Positions 34,763 to 44,376 of a stretch of DNA of 64,000 nt are shown here, in pieces. The first letter of the stretch is position 1. Each line of letters starts with the position of its first letter. A model generated the notes under the pieces. That model was not told the DNA's origin and did no database searches. It saw only the letters and a program-made list of their open reading frames with translations. The position numbers and the translations under genes were made by a program. The stretch comes from Clostridiales bacterium (GTDB lineage Bacteria > Bacillota > Clostridia > Christensenellales > CAG-314): NCBI GenBank assembly GCA_022508345.1, contig JAFLVK010000002.1, forward strand, positions 62,001 through 126,000. Direction: 5' to 3'.

Positions 34763-35638
34763 TTATTCGTAATGGAATTGTTTTGCAAATTGAATAAAGT
34801 TTTCCGAATCGGAATACAGACTGCTACTCTTGGACCAAATGAGAACGATGTCCTGTATTATTGGCTGGTCAATGGGAATACACACAAGGTCCTTGTCCAT
34901 TTCCGCCACCTGACGGTACAGGAACGCACCTGCATTGCCGTAGGATAGGAACTGCTTGACTGTGTAAAGCTGCGACGAATAAAGCAATATCTTCGGCTCT
35001 ACCCCCACCTCGGAAAAAGCGCGCTTGATAAATATGTTTTGGTAGCTGTCCGCCTTGAACAAGATGATGTGTTCGTCCGCCAGCTCCTTGAATGAAATGC
35101 GCTTGCACCCGGACAAAGGGTGCGTCTTGCTTACACAAAATACCAGCTCGGTGGATACAAGGGGCAAAACATTGTAGCTGTCGCTTACCACGTTGTCCAG
35201 TATCGTTATGCCCAAATCTACGGAATTGGCGTCCACCAGCTTACGCGCCTGCAAGCTTCCCGTTTCCAACATCTCCAGCTCCACATCGGGATAAAGCATT
35301 GTGTAAGTGTTGAACATCTTGGGAAACAAGAAGGTGGAAATCATGGCAGGTACGGCAATCTTTACATGGTTGTGGTTGCTGCCCATGTCTTTCATTTGCG
35401 TGGAAAGGCTGTCGACGGATTGCAGGATATAGTTGACCTTGTCAAGGAAGAATTGCCCCTCTACCGTCAACTGCAAACGGTTGTGCCTGCGGTGAAAAAG
35501 CTTCACACCAAATTCGTCTTCCAGCTCCTTCAAACAAAAGGAAATTGTAGGCTGGCTGACAAACAGCTCCTCCGCCGCCTTGGTTATACTGCCGTATCGG
35601 CAGACCGTTTGGAAATACCTCATTTGCAATAACTTCAT
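34763..35638 (-). CDS. LysR family transcriptional regulator
   Basis: 291 residues. N-terminal winged helix [28 protein letters not shown] (residues about 6-33 contain the [24 protein letters not shown]) and a two-lobed periplasmic-binding-like effector domain from about residue 90. It precedes ppa by 13 bp on the same strand, which is unusual because LysR genes are normally divergent from their targets. AAGGTG ribosome site. Effector and regulon cannot be read from the sequence. Confidence 0.93.
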   Translation of the reverse strand: MKLLQMRYFQTVCRYGSITKAAEELFVSQPTISFCLKELEDEFGVKLFHRRHNRLQLTVEGQFFLDKVNYILQSVDSLSTQMKDMGSNHNHVKIAVPAMISTFLFPKMFNTYTMLYPDVELEMLETGSLQARKLVDANSVDLGITILDNVVSDSYNVLPLVSTELVFCVSKTHPLSGCKRISFKELADEHIILFKADSYQNIFIKRAFSEVGVEPKILLYSSQLYTVKQFLSYGNAGAFLYRQVAEMDKDLVCIPIDQPIIQDIVLIWSKSSSLYSDSENFIQFAKQFHYE

Positions 35639-35697
35639 CGTTACACCTTATAAGCAAAATTTTGCCACAAATTGTTTTTCACAAATTTTACTTATGT

Positions 35698-35726
35698 ATT
35701 ATATCAAAGCATGAAATATTTTGCAA
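35698..35726 (-). promoter_or_regulatory. promoter of the LysR-ppa unit
   Basis: Minus strand TTGCAA, 17 bp, TATAAT, 60 bases before the start codon; the leader contains ATAAG/CTTAT half sites that could be a LysR autoregulatory site. Confidence 0.75.
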
Positions 35727-35779
35727 CTTTATACGCCGTGTAAAAAAGCCATTTTTAGGCGAAAAAATGTGAAAAATCG

Positions 35780-35799
35780 ATACTATGCGTGTAATAGTA
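35780..35799. repeat. TACTAT-N7-ATAGTA inverted repeat, relative of a 20-mer seen twice elsewhere
   Basis: Perfect 6-base arms; on the minus strand it is followed by CGATTTTT and may act as a weak terminator between LysR and hemW. It matches the repeated 20-mer at 44347 and 59201 at about 15 of 20 positions. Confidence 0.4.
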
Positions 35800-35843
35800 T
35801 GACAGAAAAGGGCATTTTTAGCAGTTCTTGGCTCAAAATGTGC

Positions 35844-36971
35844 TTATTTTTCGTCAAAGTCAAGCAGTTCGCACAATATGGAATTGACAACGTACAGCTT
35901 GTTTGCAGGAACGCGGACATGACCGTTGTCCACTGCTAAAAAGCCCTGAGCAACTAACCTGCCTGCATTGGAAAAGAAGACGAAAAAGTCCTTGCCGTAT
36001 TTAGTTTGAAATTCCTGCAACTCCACACCGCTACTTAGGCGCAGACCAAGCATAACAAATTCGTTTGCCTGATCGCTTGGGGAGATACGCTGGTAATCGC
36101 TGTGCAATAACTGTGTGGGTGTGACAAGGTAATCCTGCACATCGTACGGGTTGGTGTAACGGATATCTCCTACAAAGCCGCTTGCACTTGCACCAAAGGC
36201 GATATAGCGCCCCTCCTGCCAGTAGTTAAGGTTGTGCTTGCACTCAAGCCCCTTTTTAGCAAAGTTGGAAATTTCATACCTAGCGTATCCACTTTCCTCC
36301 AACTTGCGTACAGCGTAGTCGTACATGTCCGCCAGCTCGTCGTCGCTAAACGGATAACGCGCCTTGCACATGTTGTACAGCGCCGTACCCTCGTGTAGCT
36401 CCAGCGCGTAAACGCTAACGTGTTGCAAGGGAAGTGCTGCAGCTGTATCTACGGAACGGTAGAAATCATCAACGCTTTCCGGTAGCCCCACTATCAAGTC
36501 GACATTGATATTGGCAAAGCCCAACTGTTCAGCTAGCTGTAACGCCTTGACAAAGCTTGCGTAATTGTGTACACGCCCAATACGCTTAAGCGTGGCGTCA
36601 TTTACACTTTGCAAGCCGAAGCTAAGCCTGTTAACTCCGTTGGCTTGCAGGCAACGCAACAGCTGTTCCGTTACGCTTTCGGGGTTGCATTCTACACTAA
36701 TCTCTTGTACCTGCGACATGTCGAAGGCGGAACGTAATTTTGCAAATAAGTCGTTCAGCAAACTTATATCCACAGACGACGGTGTGCCACCACCTACGTA
36801 CACAGTTTGTATGGATATATCTTTCGCCATATCCGCACAGTAATCAATTTCCTCAAACAGCTTGTTGAAATAACTGTCCACAAGCGAGTAATCGGTACAT
36901 GAAGAAAAAGCGCAGTAACCGCACCGCGCTTTACAAAAGGGTATATGAATGTATATTGAATACTTATCCAT
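35844..36971 (-). CDS. hemW: radical SAM heme chaperone HemW
   Basis: 375 residues. The 4Fe-4S motif CKARCGYCAF supplies Cys13, Cys17 and Cys20, with the extra downstream residue pattern of HemW rather than the HemN oxidase (which has a different N-terminal extension). VYVGGGTPS, SVECNPE, LSFGLQSVND and DLIVGLP follow as in the family. HemW transfers heme to respiratory enzymes; in anaerobes its role is less clear. It follows lepA by 35 bp, the order lepA-hemW (often then hrcA-grpE-dnaK) common in Firmicutes; hrcA does not follow here. Confidence 0.94.
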   Translation of the reverse strand: MDKYSIYIHIPFCKARCGYCAFSSCTDYSLVDSYFNKLFEEIDYCADMAKDISIQTVYVGGGTPSSVDISLLNDLFAKLRSAFDMSQVQEISVECNPESVTEQLLRCLQANGVNRLSFGLQSVNDATLKRIGRVHNYASFVKALQLAEQLGFANINVDLIVGLPESVDDFYRSVDTAAALPLQHVSVYALELHEGTALYNMCKARYPFSDDELADMYDYAVRKLEESGYARYEISNFAKKGLECKHNLNYWQEGRYIAFGASASGFVGDIRYTNPYDVQDYLVTPTQLLHSDYQRISPSDQANEFVMLGLRLSSGVELQEFQTKYGKDFFVFFSNAGRLVAQGFLAVDNGHVRVPANKLYVVNSILCELLDFDEK

Positions 36972-37006
36972 TTACAGTCCCTTCCATTGCGTTTCCAACA
37001 AGCGAC

Positions 37007-38806
37007 TTAATCGTCTATTTTGAGGATGGACATAAACGCCTCAGACGGCACCGATACCGAGCCCACCTGACGCATACGCTTTTTACCCTCTTTTTGCTTT
37101 TCAAGTAGCTTCTTTTTACGCGTTATATCACCGCCGTAGCACTTGGCAAGGACGTCCTTGCGCAGTGCCTTGACTGTTTCGCGGGCAATGATTTTGTTGC
37201 CGATTGCCGCCTGAATGGGTATTTCAAACATCTGACGGGGGATAGCTTCCTTCAGCTTTTCCGCCATTTGACGTCCGCGAGCGTAGGCGCGCTCCTCGTT
37301 GACAATGATGGACAGCGCGTCGCACACTTCGCCGTTTAACAGCATATCCATCCTGACAAGCTTGCCAAGTGTAAACCCTTTCAGCTCGTAGTCGAGGCTG
37401 GCGTAGCCGCGCGTACGCGATTTCAACGTGTCGAAGAAGTTGTAAATTATCTCATTTAGTGGGATATCGTAGGTTAGCTTTACCCTGCGCGTATCAAGAT
37501 ACGTCATGTCCACAAATACACCACGCTTGTCTTGGCACAGCCCCATTACGTCGCCGACGTACTCGGGCGGGGAAAAGATTTCCGCCTTGACTATCGGCTC
37601 CTCGATGTGCTCTATCGCAGTGACAGGGGGGAGCTTAGTGGGGTTGTCTATCATAAGCACCTCGCCCTGTGTTGTGAACACCTTGTAAATTACACTGGGC
37701 GCAGTTGTTACCAGATCGAGGTCGAACTCGCGCTCCAACCGCTCCTGAATAATTTCCATATGCAGTAAACCCAAAAATCCGCATCTGAAGCCGAAGCCTA
37801 AAGCCACAGATGTATCCGGTTCGTACGTCAATGATGCGTCGTTGAGCTTGAGCTTTTCCAATGCGTCCTTCAAATCGTTGTACTTGCTGCCGTCGGCGGG
37901 GAATATTCCGCAAAATACCATGGGCTTTACTTCCTTGTAGCCCTTGAGTGGCTCGTTACAGGGAGCTTTCGCATCCGTTATCGTGTCGCCCACCTTGGTG
38001 TCCGATACCGTCTTGATACTTGCGCAGATGTATCCGACGTCGCCTGCCTTTAGGCATTCAACGCTTTGCATTGCGGGGGCAAAAATTCCCACCTCCGTAA
38101 CGTCGAAGGTCTTGCCCTTGGTTTCAAACATCTTGATTGTTGTGCCTACTTTTACTGCCCCGTCCACAATGCGCGTGAAGATGATTACGCCCTTGTAGTT
38201 GTCGTATTCGCAGTCGAAAATGAGCGCCTTTAGCGGAGCATTTTCATCCCCTTGTGGCTGTGGAACTATATCCACAACTGCATCCAAAACATCCTTGATG
38301 TTGATACCTTCCTTAGCGGAAACAAGAGGCGCCGCACTTGCATCAAGCCCAATGGCATCTTCAATTTCCCGCTTTGCACCGTCGATATCGGCGGAGGGAA
38401 GGTCGATTTTGTTAATGACTGGAATGATTTCCAAATCGTTTTCGATAGCAAGATAGCAGTTCGCCAGTGTTTGTGCCTCCACACCCTGCGACGCATCCAC
38501 AACAAGCAGCGCGCCCTCGCATGCGGCAAGCGAACGGGAAACCTCGTAGTTGAAGTCCACGTGACCGGGAGTGTCAATCAAGTTCAGTGTGTACTCTACG
38601 CCATCCTTGACGTACTTCATGCGTACGGGCGTAAGCTTGATGGTTATGCCGCGCTCACGCTCAATATCCATGGAGTCCAGCATTTGCGCTGACAAATCGC
38701 GCTTGGCAACCTGCCCTGTGTATTCCATAAGTCTATCCGCCAGCGTGCTTTTGCCGTGGTCGATATGCGCTATTATGCAGAAATTTCGTGTGTTTTGTTG
38801 TGCCAT
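37007..38806 (-). CDS. lepA: elongation factor 4 (LepA)
   Basis: 599 residues, canonical length. Ribosomal back-translocating GTPase: [14 protein letters not shown] (G1), RERGITI (G2), DTPGH (G3), NKIDLP (G4), then domains II, III, V and the LepA-specific C-terminal domain ending in [17 protein letters not shown]. No ribosome site precedes the ATG; the -10 box of its promoter ends ten bases upstream, so the mRNA leader is at most a few bases. Confidence 0.98.
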   Translation of the reverse strand: MAQQNTRNFCIIAHIDHGKSTLADRLMEYTGQVAKRDLSAQMLDSMDIERERGITIKLTPVRMKYVKDGVEYTLNLIDTPGHVDFNYEVSRSLAACEGALLVVDASQGVEAQTLANCYLAIENDLEIIPVINKIDLPSADIDGAKREIEDAIGLDASAAPLVSAKEGINIKDVLDAVVDIVPQPQGDENAPLKALIFDCEYDNYKGVIIFTRIVDGAVKVGTTIKMFETKGKTFDVTEVGIFAPAMQSVECLKAGDVGYICASIKTVSDTKVGDTITDAKAPCNEPLKGYKEVKPMVFCGIFPADGSKYNDLKDALEKLKLNDASLTYEPDTSVALGFGFRCGFLGLLHMEIIQERLEREFDLDLVTTAPSVIYKVFTTQGEVLMIDNPTKLPPVTAIEHIEEPIVKAEIFSPPEYVGDVMGLCQDKRGVFVDMTYLDTRRVKLTYDIPLNEIIYNFFDTLKSRTRGYASLDYELKGFTLGKLVRMDMLLNGEVCDALSIIVNEERAYARGRQMAEKLKEAIPRQMFEIPIQAAIGNKIIARETVKALRKDVLAKCYGGDITRKKKLLEKQKEGKKRMRQVGSVSVPSEAFMSILKIDD

Positions 38807-38816
38807 AGTATTTTTT

Positions 38817-38845
38817 ATTATACCCGAAATTGCCGCATTTGTCTA
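38817..38845 (-). promoter_or_regulatory. promoter of lepA-hemW
   Basis: Minus strand TAGACA, 17 bp, TATAAT; ten bases to the ATG. Confidence 0.7.
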
Positions 38846-38875
38846 GGATGTATTCGCCATTTTACCTATATTGTC

Positions 38876-38904
38876 TTGCAAATTAAGTATTTCTGTTATA
38901 TAAT
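38876..38904 (+). promoter_or_regulatory. promoter of the GDPD / repeat-protein unit
   Basis: TTGCAA, 17 bp, TATAAT, 67 bases before the GTG start at 38972. Confidence 0.8.
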
Positions 38905-38971
38905 ATATTGATATAATGGTATAGTCTACAGATAGGACTGTATAAAAAGTTTTTTACAGGAGTATTCGACG

Positions 38972-39712
38972 GTGATAAGACAGGATTACAAATGGTTAAC
39001 GGATACATTCGTTGCGCACAGAGGCTTGTTCGACAACGGCGGCGGTATTCCCGAAAATTCCGTCCCCGCATTTGCAAAGGCAAGTGAAATGGGCTTTGGC
39101 ATTGAAACGGACGTCCAAATGACCAAGGACGGCATTTTGGTTGTTTTCCACGACGACACACTGAAAAGAATGACTGGCGCAGAGGGGAAGCTTGCCGACT
39201 ACACCTTCGACGAGCTGCGCAAGCTGCGTTTGCTGGACACGGAGTTTCAAATACCCACCTTTCAAGAATTTTTGGAAGTGACAAATGGCGTAAACCTTGT
39301 CGTTGAGATAAAAACGCACGCTGATATCGGCGAAGTTGAACAAAAAACCTACGACGCGTTGAAAAACTACAAGGGGCACTACTGCGTTGAATCGTTTAAC
39401 CCGTTGATTATCAGATGGTTCAAGGTGCACGCACCCGAAGTTATCCGCGGAACGCTGTCCTGCTCGTACGAAGAGGCGCCCTTTTCAAGGTTTAAAAAAT
39501 GGCTACTGCGTGAGCTAAAGCTGTGCAAATGGAACGGAAGTCAGTTTATCGCATATGACGCCGCAACAATACGCACAAACAAGGCGGTAAAGCGCTTCGG
39601 AAGAAAAATACCAATCATTTGTTGGACGATAAAGAGTGAGCAGCAATACGACGAGCTGCACGACTGCTTCGACAACATGATTTTCGATTCGTTTACGCCG
39701 AAAGTGAGGTAA
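38972..39712 (+). CDS. glycerophosphodiester phosphodiesterase
   Basis: 246 residues of the GDPD TIM barrel. Catalytic pattern: AHRG (His near residue 16), PENSVPAF, ETDVQMTKDGxxVVFHDD (Glu, Asp, and the second catalytic His in FHDD near residue 58), VEIK later. It cleaves glycerophosphodiesters, often products of phospholipid or teichoic acid turnover. No signal peptide. GTG start with CAGGAG nine bases upstream. The stop codon is two bases before the ATG of the 978-residue repeat protein, so the two are one operon. Confidence 0.93.
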   Translation: MIRQDYKWLTDTFVAHRGLFDNGGGIPENSVPAFAKASEMGFGIETDVQMTKDGILVVFHDDTLKRMTGAEGKLADYTFDELRKLRLLDTEFQIPTFQEFLEVTNGVNLVVEIKTHADIGEVEQKTYDALKNYKGHYCVESFNPLIIRWFKVHAPEVIRGTLSCSYEEAPFSRFKKWLLRELKLCKWNGSQFIAYDAATIRTNKAVKRFGRKIPIICWTIKSEQQYDELHDCFDNMIFDSFTPKVR

Positions 39713-39714
39713 TT

Positions 39715-42651
39715 ATGGGAAGAAGAGTATTAGCATTCTTTTTGGGAATGCTGGTTGGAATAGTATTTTTGCTTGGCTCTGTTGTTGCAGCAGTTTATAT
39801 CACCGCAACAACGGTTACGCCTGACAAAATTTACCCCGATAGCGACAAATTTTTGGGCGATCTCGCCAATATGACGCTATACGACATCTACAATGAAATA
39901 AGCAAATTGTACAAGGAAAAGCTGGGCATAACGGGGGAAAACGGGCTATACTTCACCCTGGGCGAGTTTATGGAACGGTACCATATCGACCCCGTTGCGG
40001 CGTTTGGTAAACCGCTTCCACAGGACATTTTGGATATGCCCATATTTGAATTTTTGGGTGGCTCGACAGATGAAGCTATGAAGCAAATGAAAGCCAGCGT
40101 TATGTTCTCATTTGTCAACTTTTTCACACAGACGGTAGACGAAGAGGGCAACGTCGTTGGCGGATACTTTGGCGAATCGGCAATTACCAAGCTGTACCTG
40201 CACACCATGGCGGAGCTTTTGGACCCGGAAAAGGGCGCAAAGTACGTTTTTGACGAGGTGTTGCTATCCGACATCATGCCGAGCTTTTTCCCTGCCGAAA
40301 TGACTGACGACGACATCATAATGTGGGCGTTTGGACAATCCAGCACAGGCAGACTTATGGGCGGCTTCGAAGGTAGCGTTTTGCTGCAATTCAAGCCCGA
40401 TGGCGCGTTTGAAACCATGGGTACGCTCACTATAATGCAACTAATGGGTAACACTAGCAGCTATTTGAATGCAATGTTTGGCGACAAAGTGTTTGCCGAC
40501 TTGATTGACGACAGCGGTAACCTAATCATTGACGACTTGATGAACAATATGTATCTTGGCGGGCTGCTGGGGTATGAGCGCAAGGTGATTGATGTGTCCG
40601 ACGGCTACCAAGAGCTGGAAATAGAAACCGACGAAAACATTAAGATACTGTACAAAACGGAAGAGGGCGACACCACTTACGCTCTTGAGGTGGATGACGT
40701 TGCGTATCTGGCAAAAGTTACTTGCGGGCAAAACGAACACATACACACCAGCGACTGCTACAGCAATGACGCTGACCCAATCTGCGGCATGGAAGAAAAT
40801 GACGAACATTTCCACACCGAAGAGTGCTACATCGAGGATACCATCTGCGGCATAGATTACCACGCGCACGACTTGGATTGCATTGACTTTGTTTGGTACA
40901 ACTTGTCCTTCGAAACGGAGGAGCACGAGCATACCGAAGACTGCTACGTTGAGGACAACGAAGTTGACGGCATGATGGAAAAGTTGGCAAGCGAAAAGGT
41001 TAAAAACCTTAACAATCTGCACGAAACTGTTAAAAAATTAACTTTACGCGACGTTTTGGGCGATGATGTCCCCAAATACTTGAAGTCAATACAGAATACG
41101 AAAATCAGCGAGCTGAATTCCGCACTTGACCAAATGTATCTGGGTGAATTCCTTGGATATCAACGTATAGAAGCCAACGGAGACGACTACCGCCGCATTT
41201 TGGTGGAACAAAATGGCTTCGCTTTGGTAAAAAGAAATTCCAACGGGGATATTGTCAAGCTGGACGACGAAAAATGGTACCCTGCGCACCTTAACTGCAA
41301 GGATATAACGCACGGCGACAATCACGATGCAGATTGCTACGACTTTACTTGGTTTACCAGCGGATCATACATCGATCCGGACAAATGTCCAGGCGAATCA
41401 GATGACCACGAACATACCCTTGATTGCTACGGCGACAACCTGAAAGAGGTTGAGGGCATGATGAGCAAGCTGTCCAGTGAAAAGGTGCGAGATTTGAGCA
41501 ATCTTGGCAACACTATCAAAACCTTTACGTTGAAAGACGTTATGGGCGCGGATGTACCTCCATCACTGAAGTCTATCGAAAACACGCCTGTCGGACAGCT
41601 TGGTACTGCAATCGACAATATGTACCTCGGTGAGTTTTTGCAATACGACAAAAGACCCGTGGACTCAACCGGCTTTACCGCTATTGATGGCATTACTGAC
41701 GTAATGGAAAAAGACGGAATTATTATCAAAAAGGACGGCGACATTTGGTACGAGGCAGTGTTCAACTGCGCTAGGATAGAGCAGGAGCACACGCACAGCT
41801 ACGACTGCTACGACTACGTATGGTACAAGTTCAAGTGTGTAAATCCTGACACCGACTGTGACCACAGTAACGGTTGCTACACCGCTGTTGACGGCTTGAT
41901 TGGAAGACTATCCCGCCTGAAGATGAACGAGCTTAGCGGAGACCGTATCAAGCAAACGGTAAACGAAACACCGATTGGTGATGTGTTGGATTTGGAAAAG
42001 GCTAACGGCTTACTTAGAGAATTGGCTGACGTGAAAATCGGCAACCTCAGCAAGGAACTGGACGCGCTGTATGTCGGCGTAGCCATGGGATACGGCAGAA
42101 TACAACTAACACCCGACGAATTTAAGGGTACGTTTAAAAAGGAGATTTCAGATACCAACCCCACACACACCGACGGCAACAAAATATTGATGTACACTGA
42201 CGGCAGCAATGCGAACTACTACTTCTACGACGCGTTGCGTGACAAGTACTACGTAGCGGCTGTTATATGTGCGGAAAACCATGAAGACGATGATCATACC
42301 TTTACCTGCTTCGGATATCTGTGGCTTGCATGCAACAAAGATATCGATGTAGATGGAACCAAAACCGATCACGTACACAGCACAGCCTGCGACAAGGCAA
42401 GGGGACTAAACGCCAAAATCGCCAACCTGCGTATTGACGAGCTGTCGGGCAACAACTTGACGAAGATTTCTCAGTCACTCACAATCAGCGACTTGATTGA
42501 CAGTGAAATGATGACATTAAGCGAAGAAAACGAAAAAAAGTTGGATAAAATCTTTAAGGATCAAGATTGGAGAACACTGAAGCTGGGAGAATTTATAGGC
42601 GCACTGCTCAACGCAATTCCTTCAGGCTCATCGTCAACAGAAACTGCCTAA
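39715..42651 (+). CDS. membrane-anchored repeat protein with H-x-H-x4-C-Y motifs, unknown function
   Basis: 978 residues. One N-terminal helix (6-30) acts as signal anchor; the rest should be outside. After a unique region (35-270) four diverged units begin at NMYLGGLLGYER (278), QMYLGEFLGYQR (473), NMYLGEFLQYDK (635) and ALYVGVAMGYGR (784). Each unit has a strand pair, a W-Y or Y-Y segment, one or more His/Cys motifs such as HIHTSDCY, HFHTEECY, HEHTEDCY, HEHTLDCY, HTHSYDCY and HVHSTAC, and a helical linker like KLSSEKVRDLSNL...TLKDVMGADVP. The first unit is enlarged by extra His/Cys copies. Related H-x-H-T-x2-C-Y repeats occur in surface proteins of gut Firmicutes; metal binding is inferred. 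No LPXTG signal. Operonic with GDPD. Confidence 0.75.
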   Translation: MGRRVLAFFLGMLVGIVFLLGSVVAAVYITATTVTPDKIYPDSDKFLGDLANMTLYDIYNEISKLYKEKLGITGENGLYFTLGEFMERYHIDPVAAFGKPLPQDILDMPIFEFLGGSTDEAMKQMKASVMFSFVNFFTQTVDEEGNVVGGYFGESAITKLYLHTMAELLDPEKGAKYVFDEVLLSDIMPSFFPAEMTDDDIIMWAFGQSSTGRLMGGFEGSVLLQFKPDGAFETMGTLTIMQLMGNTSSYLNAMFGDKVFADLIDDSGNLIIDDLMNNMYLGGLLGYERKVIDVSDGYQELEIETDENIKILYKTEEGDTTYALEVDDVAYLAKVTCGQNEHIHTSDCYSNDADPICGMEENDEHFHTEECYIEDTICGIDYHAHDLDCIDFVWYNLSFETEEHEHTEDCYVEDNEVDGMMEKLASEKVKNLNNLHETVKKLTLRDVLGDDVPKYLKSIQNTKISELNSALDQMYLGEFLGYQRIEANGDDYRRILVEQNGFALVKRNSNGDIVKLDDEKWYPAHLNCKDITHGDNHDADCYDFTWFTSGSYIDPDKCPGESDDHEHTLDCYGDNLKEVEGMMSKLSSEKVRDLSNLGNTIKTFTLKDVMGADVPPSLKSIENTPVGQLGTAIDNMYLGEFLQYDKRPVDSTGFTAIDGITDVMEKDGIIIKKDGDIWYEAVFNCARIEQEHTHSYDCYDYVWYKFKCVNPDTDCDHSNGCYTAVDGLIGRLSRLKMNELSGDRIKQTVNETPIGDVLDLEKANGLLRELADVKIGNLSKELDALYVGVAMGYGRIQLTPDEFKGTFKKEISDTNPTHTDGNKILMYTDGSNANYYFYDALRDKYYVAAVICAENHEDDDHTFTCFGYLWLACNKDIDVDGTKTDHVHSTACDKARGLNAKIANLRIDELSGNNLTKISQSLTISDLIDSEMMTLSEENEKKLDKIFKDQDWRTLKLGEFIGALLNAIPSGSSSTETA

Positions 42652-42671
42652 CGGCAAAACTTAACTAAAAA

Positions 42672-42716
42672 AACAAGCAACCTGAAACATCTAGGTTGCT
42701 TGTTTTCTTTTTTATC
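42672..42716. terminator. bidirectional terminator
   Basis: Twelve-base stem AACAAGCAACCT / AGGTTGCTTGTT, loop 9, T-rich on both outer sides; shared by the repeat-protein gene and the converging flavoprotein gene. Confidence 0.9.
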
Positions 42717-42753
42717 AGATAAACTAATTGTTTCGTAGTATAGTGAACATTTG

Positions 42754-44328
42754 TTAGCTATTTAGAGAAAGAAGTACCGCTTTAGCAACGCGTAAACCGT
42801 CCACAGCAGACGAAACTATTCCACCTGCGTAACCTGCGCCCTCTCCAACGGGATACAGGCGTGCAAGCTTGCTTTGATAAGCTTCGTTGCGTGTAATTCG
42901 AACGGGCGAAGAGGTGCGCGTTTCTACGCCTGTAAGCACTCCGCTACTTCCAAAGCCGACAATCTTTCTGTCGAAGTAGGTGAGCGCCTGTGCCAAGGTG
43001 TCACCAATATCCTTGGGAAGAAGCTCACGCAAATTGACGGACGTGACACCGCGTGGATAACTGGGTGCAACGTCAAACTGTGTGCTGAGTGTGCCCGCAA
43101 TGAAGTCCGTTACGTTTTGGCAGGGCGCAAGATAGTTGCCGCCTGCTTTCGCGTAGGCACGGCGTTCCATATCCTGCTGGAAACGCATGCCCGCAAGCGC
43201 GTCACTGCCGTAGCCGTAACGATTGACGTCGTCGGCGGTAACATTTACTACAAGCGCACTGTTGCTGTTGTCGCCGTCACGCAGGTAGTTGCTCATGCCG
43301 TTGACAACGACCGAATCGCGCTCAGAGCTGGCAGCGACCACCACTCCACCAGGACACATACAAAAGCTGTAACAGCTGTGAGTGTCGAAGTTCCCCACCA
43401 GCTTGTAGCTTGCAGTGGGTAAATCGCGATGTGTTGCAAACACTCGTCCGTACTGTGCCGTGTTGATGAACTCCCTTGTGTGCTCTATACGCAACCCCAC
43501 GGCAAAGGGCTTGAATGTTAGTGCATCGTAACGGTTAAGACAGGTGTATATATCCCTTGCGCCGTTACCGCAAGCAAGTAGTACACAATCGGCTAACAGG
43601 TTTTCACCGCAGTCAAGCACCACGCCCTTGACTGCGTTGTTTTCAACAATAAAATCGGTAACCGATGTGTCGAACAAAAATTTACCGCCACAGCTTACTA
43701 TCTCATCGCGCAAATTTGCAACTACATTTACAAGCTTGTCCGTACCGACGTGAGGCAATGCGGAAGTGAGAATATCCTGCGGCGCGCCACTCCGTACAAG
43801 CTGTTGAAACACCGTATATGTCAATGGCGAAGAAATGCCCGTAGTCAGTTTTCCGTCGGAAAATGTACCTGCACCACCCAAGCCAAACTGAACATTGGTG
43901 TGTTCGTCCAGCTCACCACCGTTGAAAAATTCGTTTACCTTTGCTTGGCGTTTCTCTACGTCCGAACCGCGCTCGACAACCGTAACCGCGCAGCCGCTTT
44001 TTGCTAGATACAGTGCTGCAAACAGTCCTGCGGGCCCTGCACCTACAACAATGCAATTCAGCTTTTCGCCCGTTTTAGTTACGTTTAGCAAAACGTCCTG
44101 CGGCACTTCATACGCTGTAGCGTTAGCAGGGTTGGCATTTGTTTCCACCACGTACGAACATACAAAATGAACGTCGCTTTTGTTGCGCGCATCAACGCTT
44201 TGCCTGTGTAAACGGAAAGACTCAAGCTCCCTGTCCTTGAGACAAAGCAGCTTGAGTAACTTTTGTCGAACATCATTTACACTGTGACCTAGCGGTATAT
44301 TTAGCGGTTTTGTAAGAAAAAATGCCAT
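42754..44328 (-). CDS. FAD-dependent dehydrogenase-like flavoprotein
   Basis: 524 residues. After an N-terminal ~85-residue ferredoxin-like domain (typical of COG2509-type FAD proteins) comes the dinucleotide-binding VVGAGPAGLFAALYLAKSG with an Glu at the strand end (VVERG). GGAGTFSDGKLTTG, SCYSFCMCPGG and the C-terminal GEGAGYAGGIVSSAVDGLRVA are signatures of this uncharacterised flavoprotein family. Substrate unknown. No clear ribosome site before ATG 44328; the repeated 20-mer lies 19 bases upstream. It follows the BaiN-like gene by 48 bp. Confidence 0.88.
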   Translation of the reverse strand: MAFFLTKPLNIPLGHSVNDVRQKLLKLLCLKDRELESFRLHRQSVDARNKSDVHFVCSYVVETNANPANATAYEVPQDVLLNVTKTGEKLNCIVVGAGPAGLFAALYLAKSGCAVTVVERGSDVEKRQAKVNEFFNGGELDEHTNVQFGLGGAGTFSDGKLTTGISSPLTYTVFQQLVRSGAPQDILTSALPHVGTDKLVNVVANLRDEIVSCGGKFLFDTSVTDFIVENNAVKGVVLDCGENLLADCVLLACGNGARDIYTCLNRYDALTFKPFAVGLRIEHTREFINTAQYGRVFATHRDLPTASYKLVGNFDTHSCYSFCMCPGGVVVAASSERDSVVVNGMSNYLRDGDNSNSALVVNVTADDVNRYGYGSDALAGMRFQQDMERRAYAKAGGNYLAPCQNVTDFIAGTLSTQFDVAPSYPRGVTSVNLRELLPKDIGDTLAQALTYFDRKIVGFGSSGVLTGVETRTSSPVRITRNEAYQSKLARLYPVGEGAGYAGGIVSSAVDGLRVAKAVLLSLNS

Positions 44329-44346
44329 GTTTTTTCGGTTTTTATG

Positions 44347-44366
44347 ATATTATGTCTGAAATAGTA
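44347..44366. repeat. copy A of a 20-bp repeated motif
   Basis: ATATTATGTCTGAAATAGTA, identical to 59201-59220. Lies immediately upstream of the flavoprotein gene 42754-44328. Confidence 0.6.
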
Positions 44367-44376
44367 TATTAAAATA

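Noticed and set aside
40720..42400. Zinc-finger transcription factor reading of the His/Cys motifs in the 978-residue protein
   Set aside because: The protein has a signal-anchor helix and acidic composition, so an intracellular DNA-binding role is unlikely.
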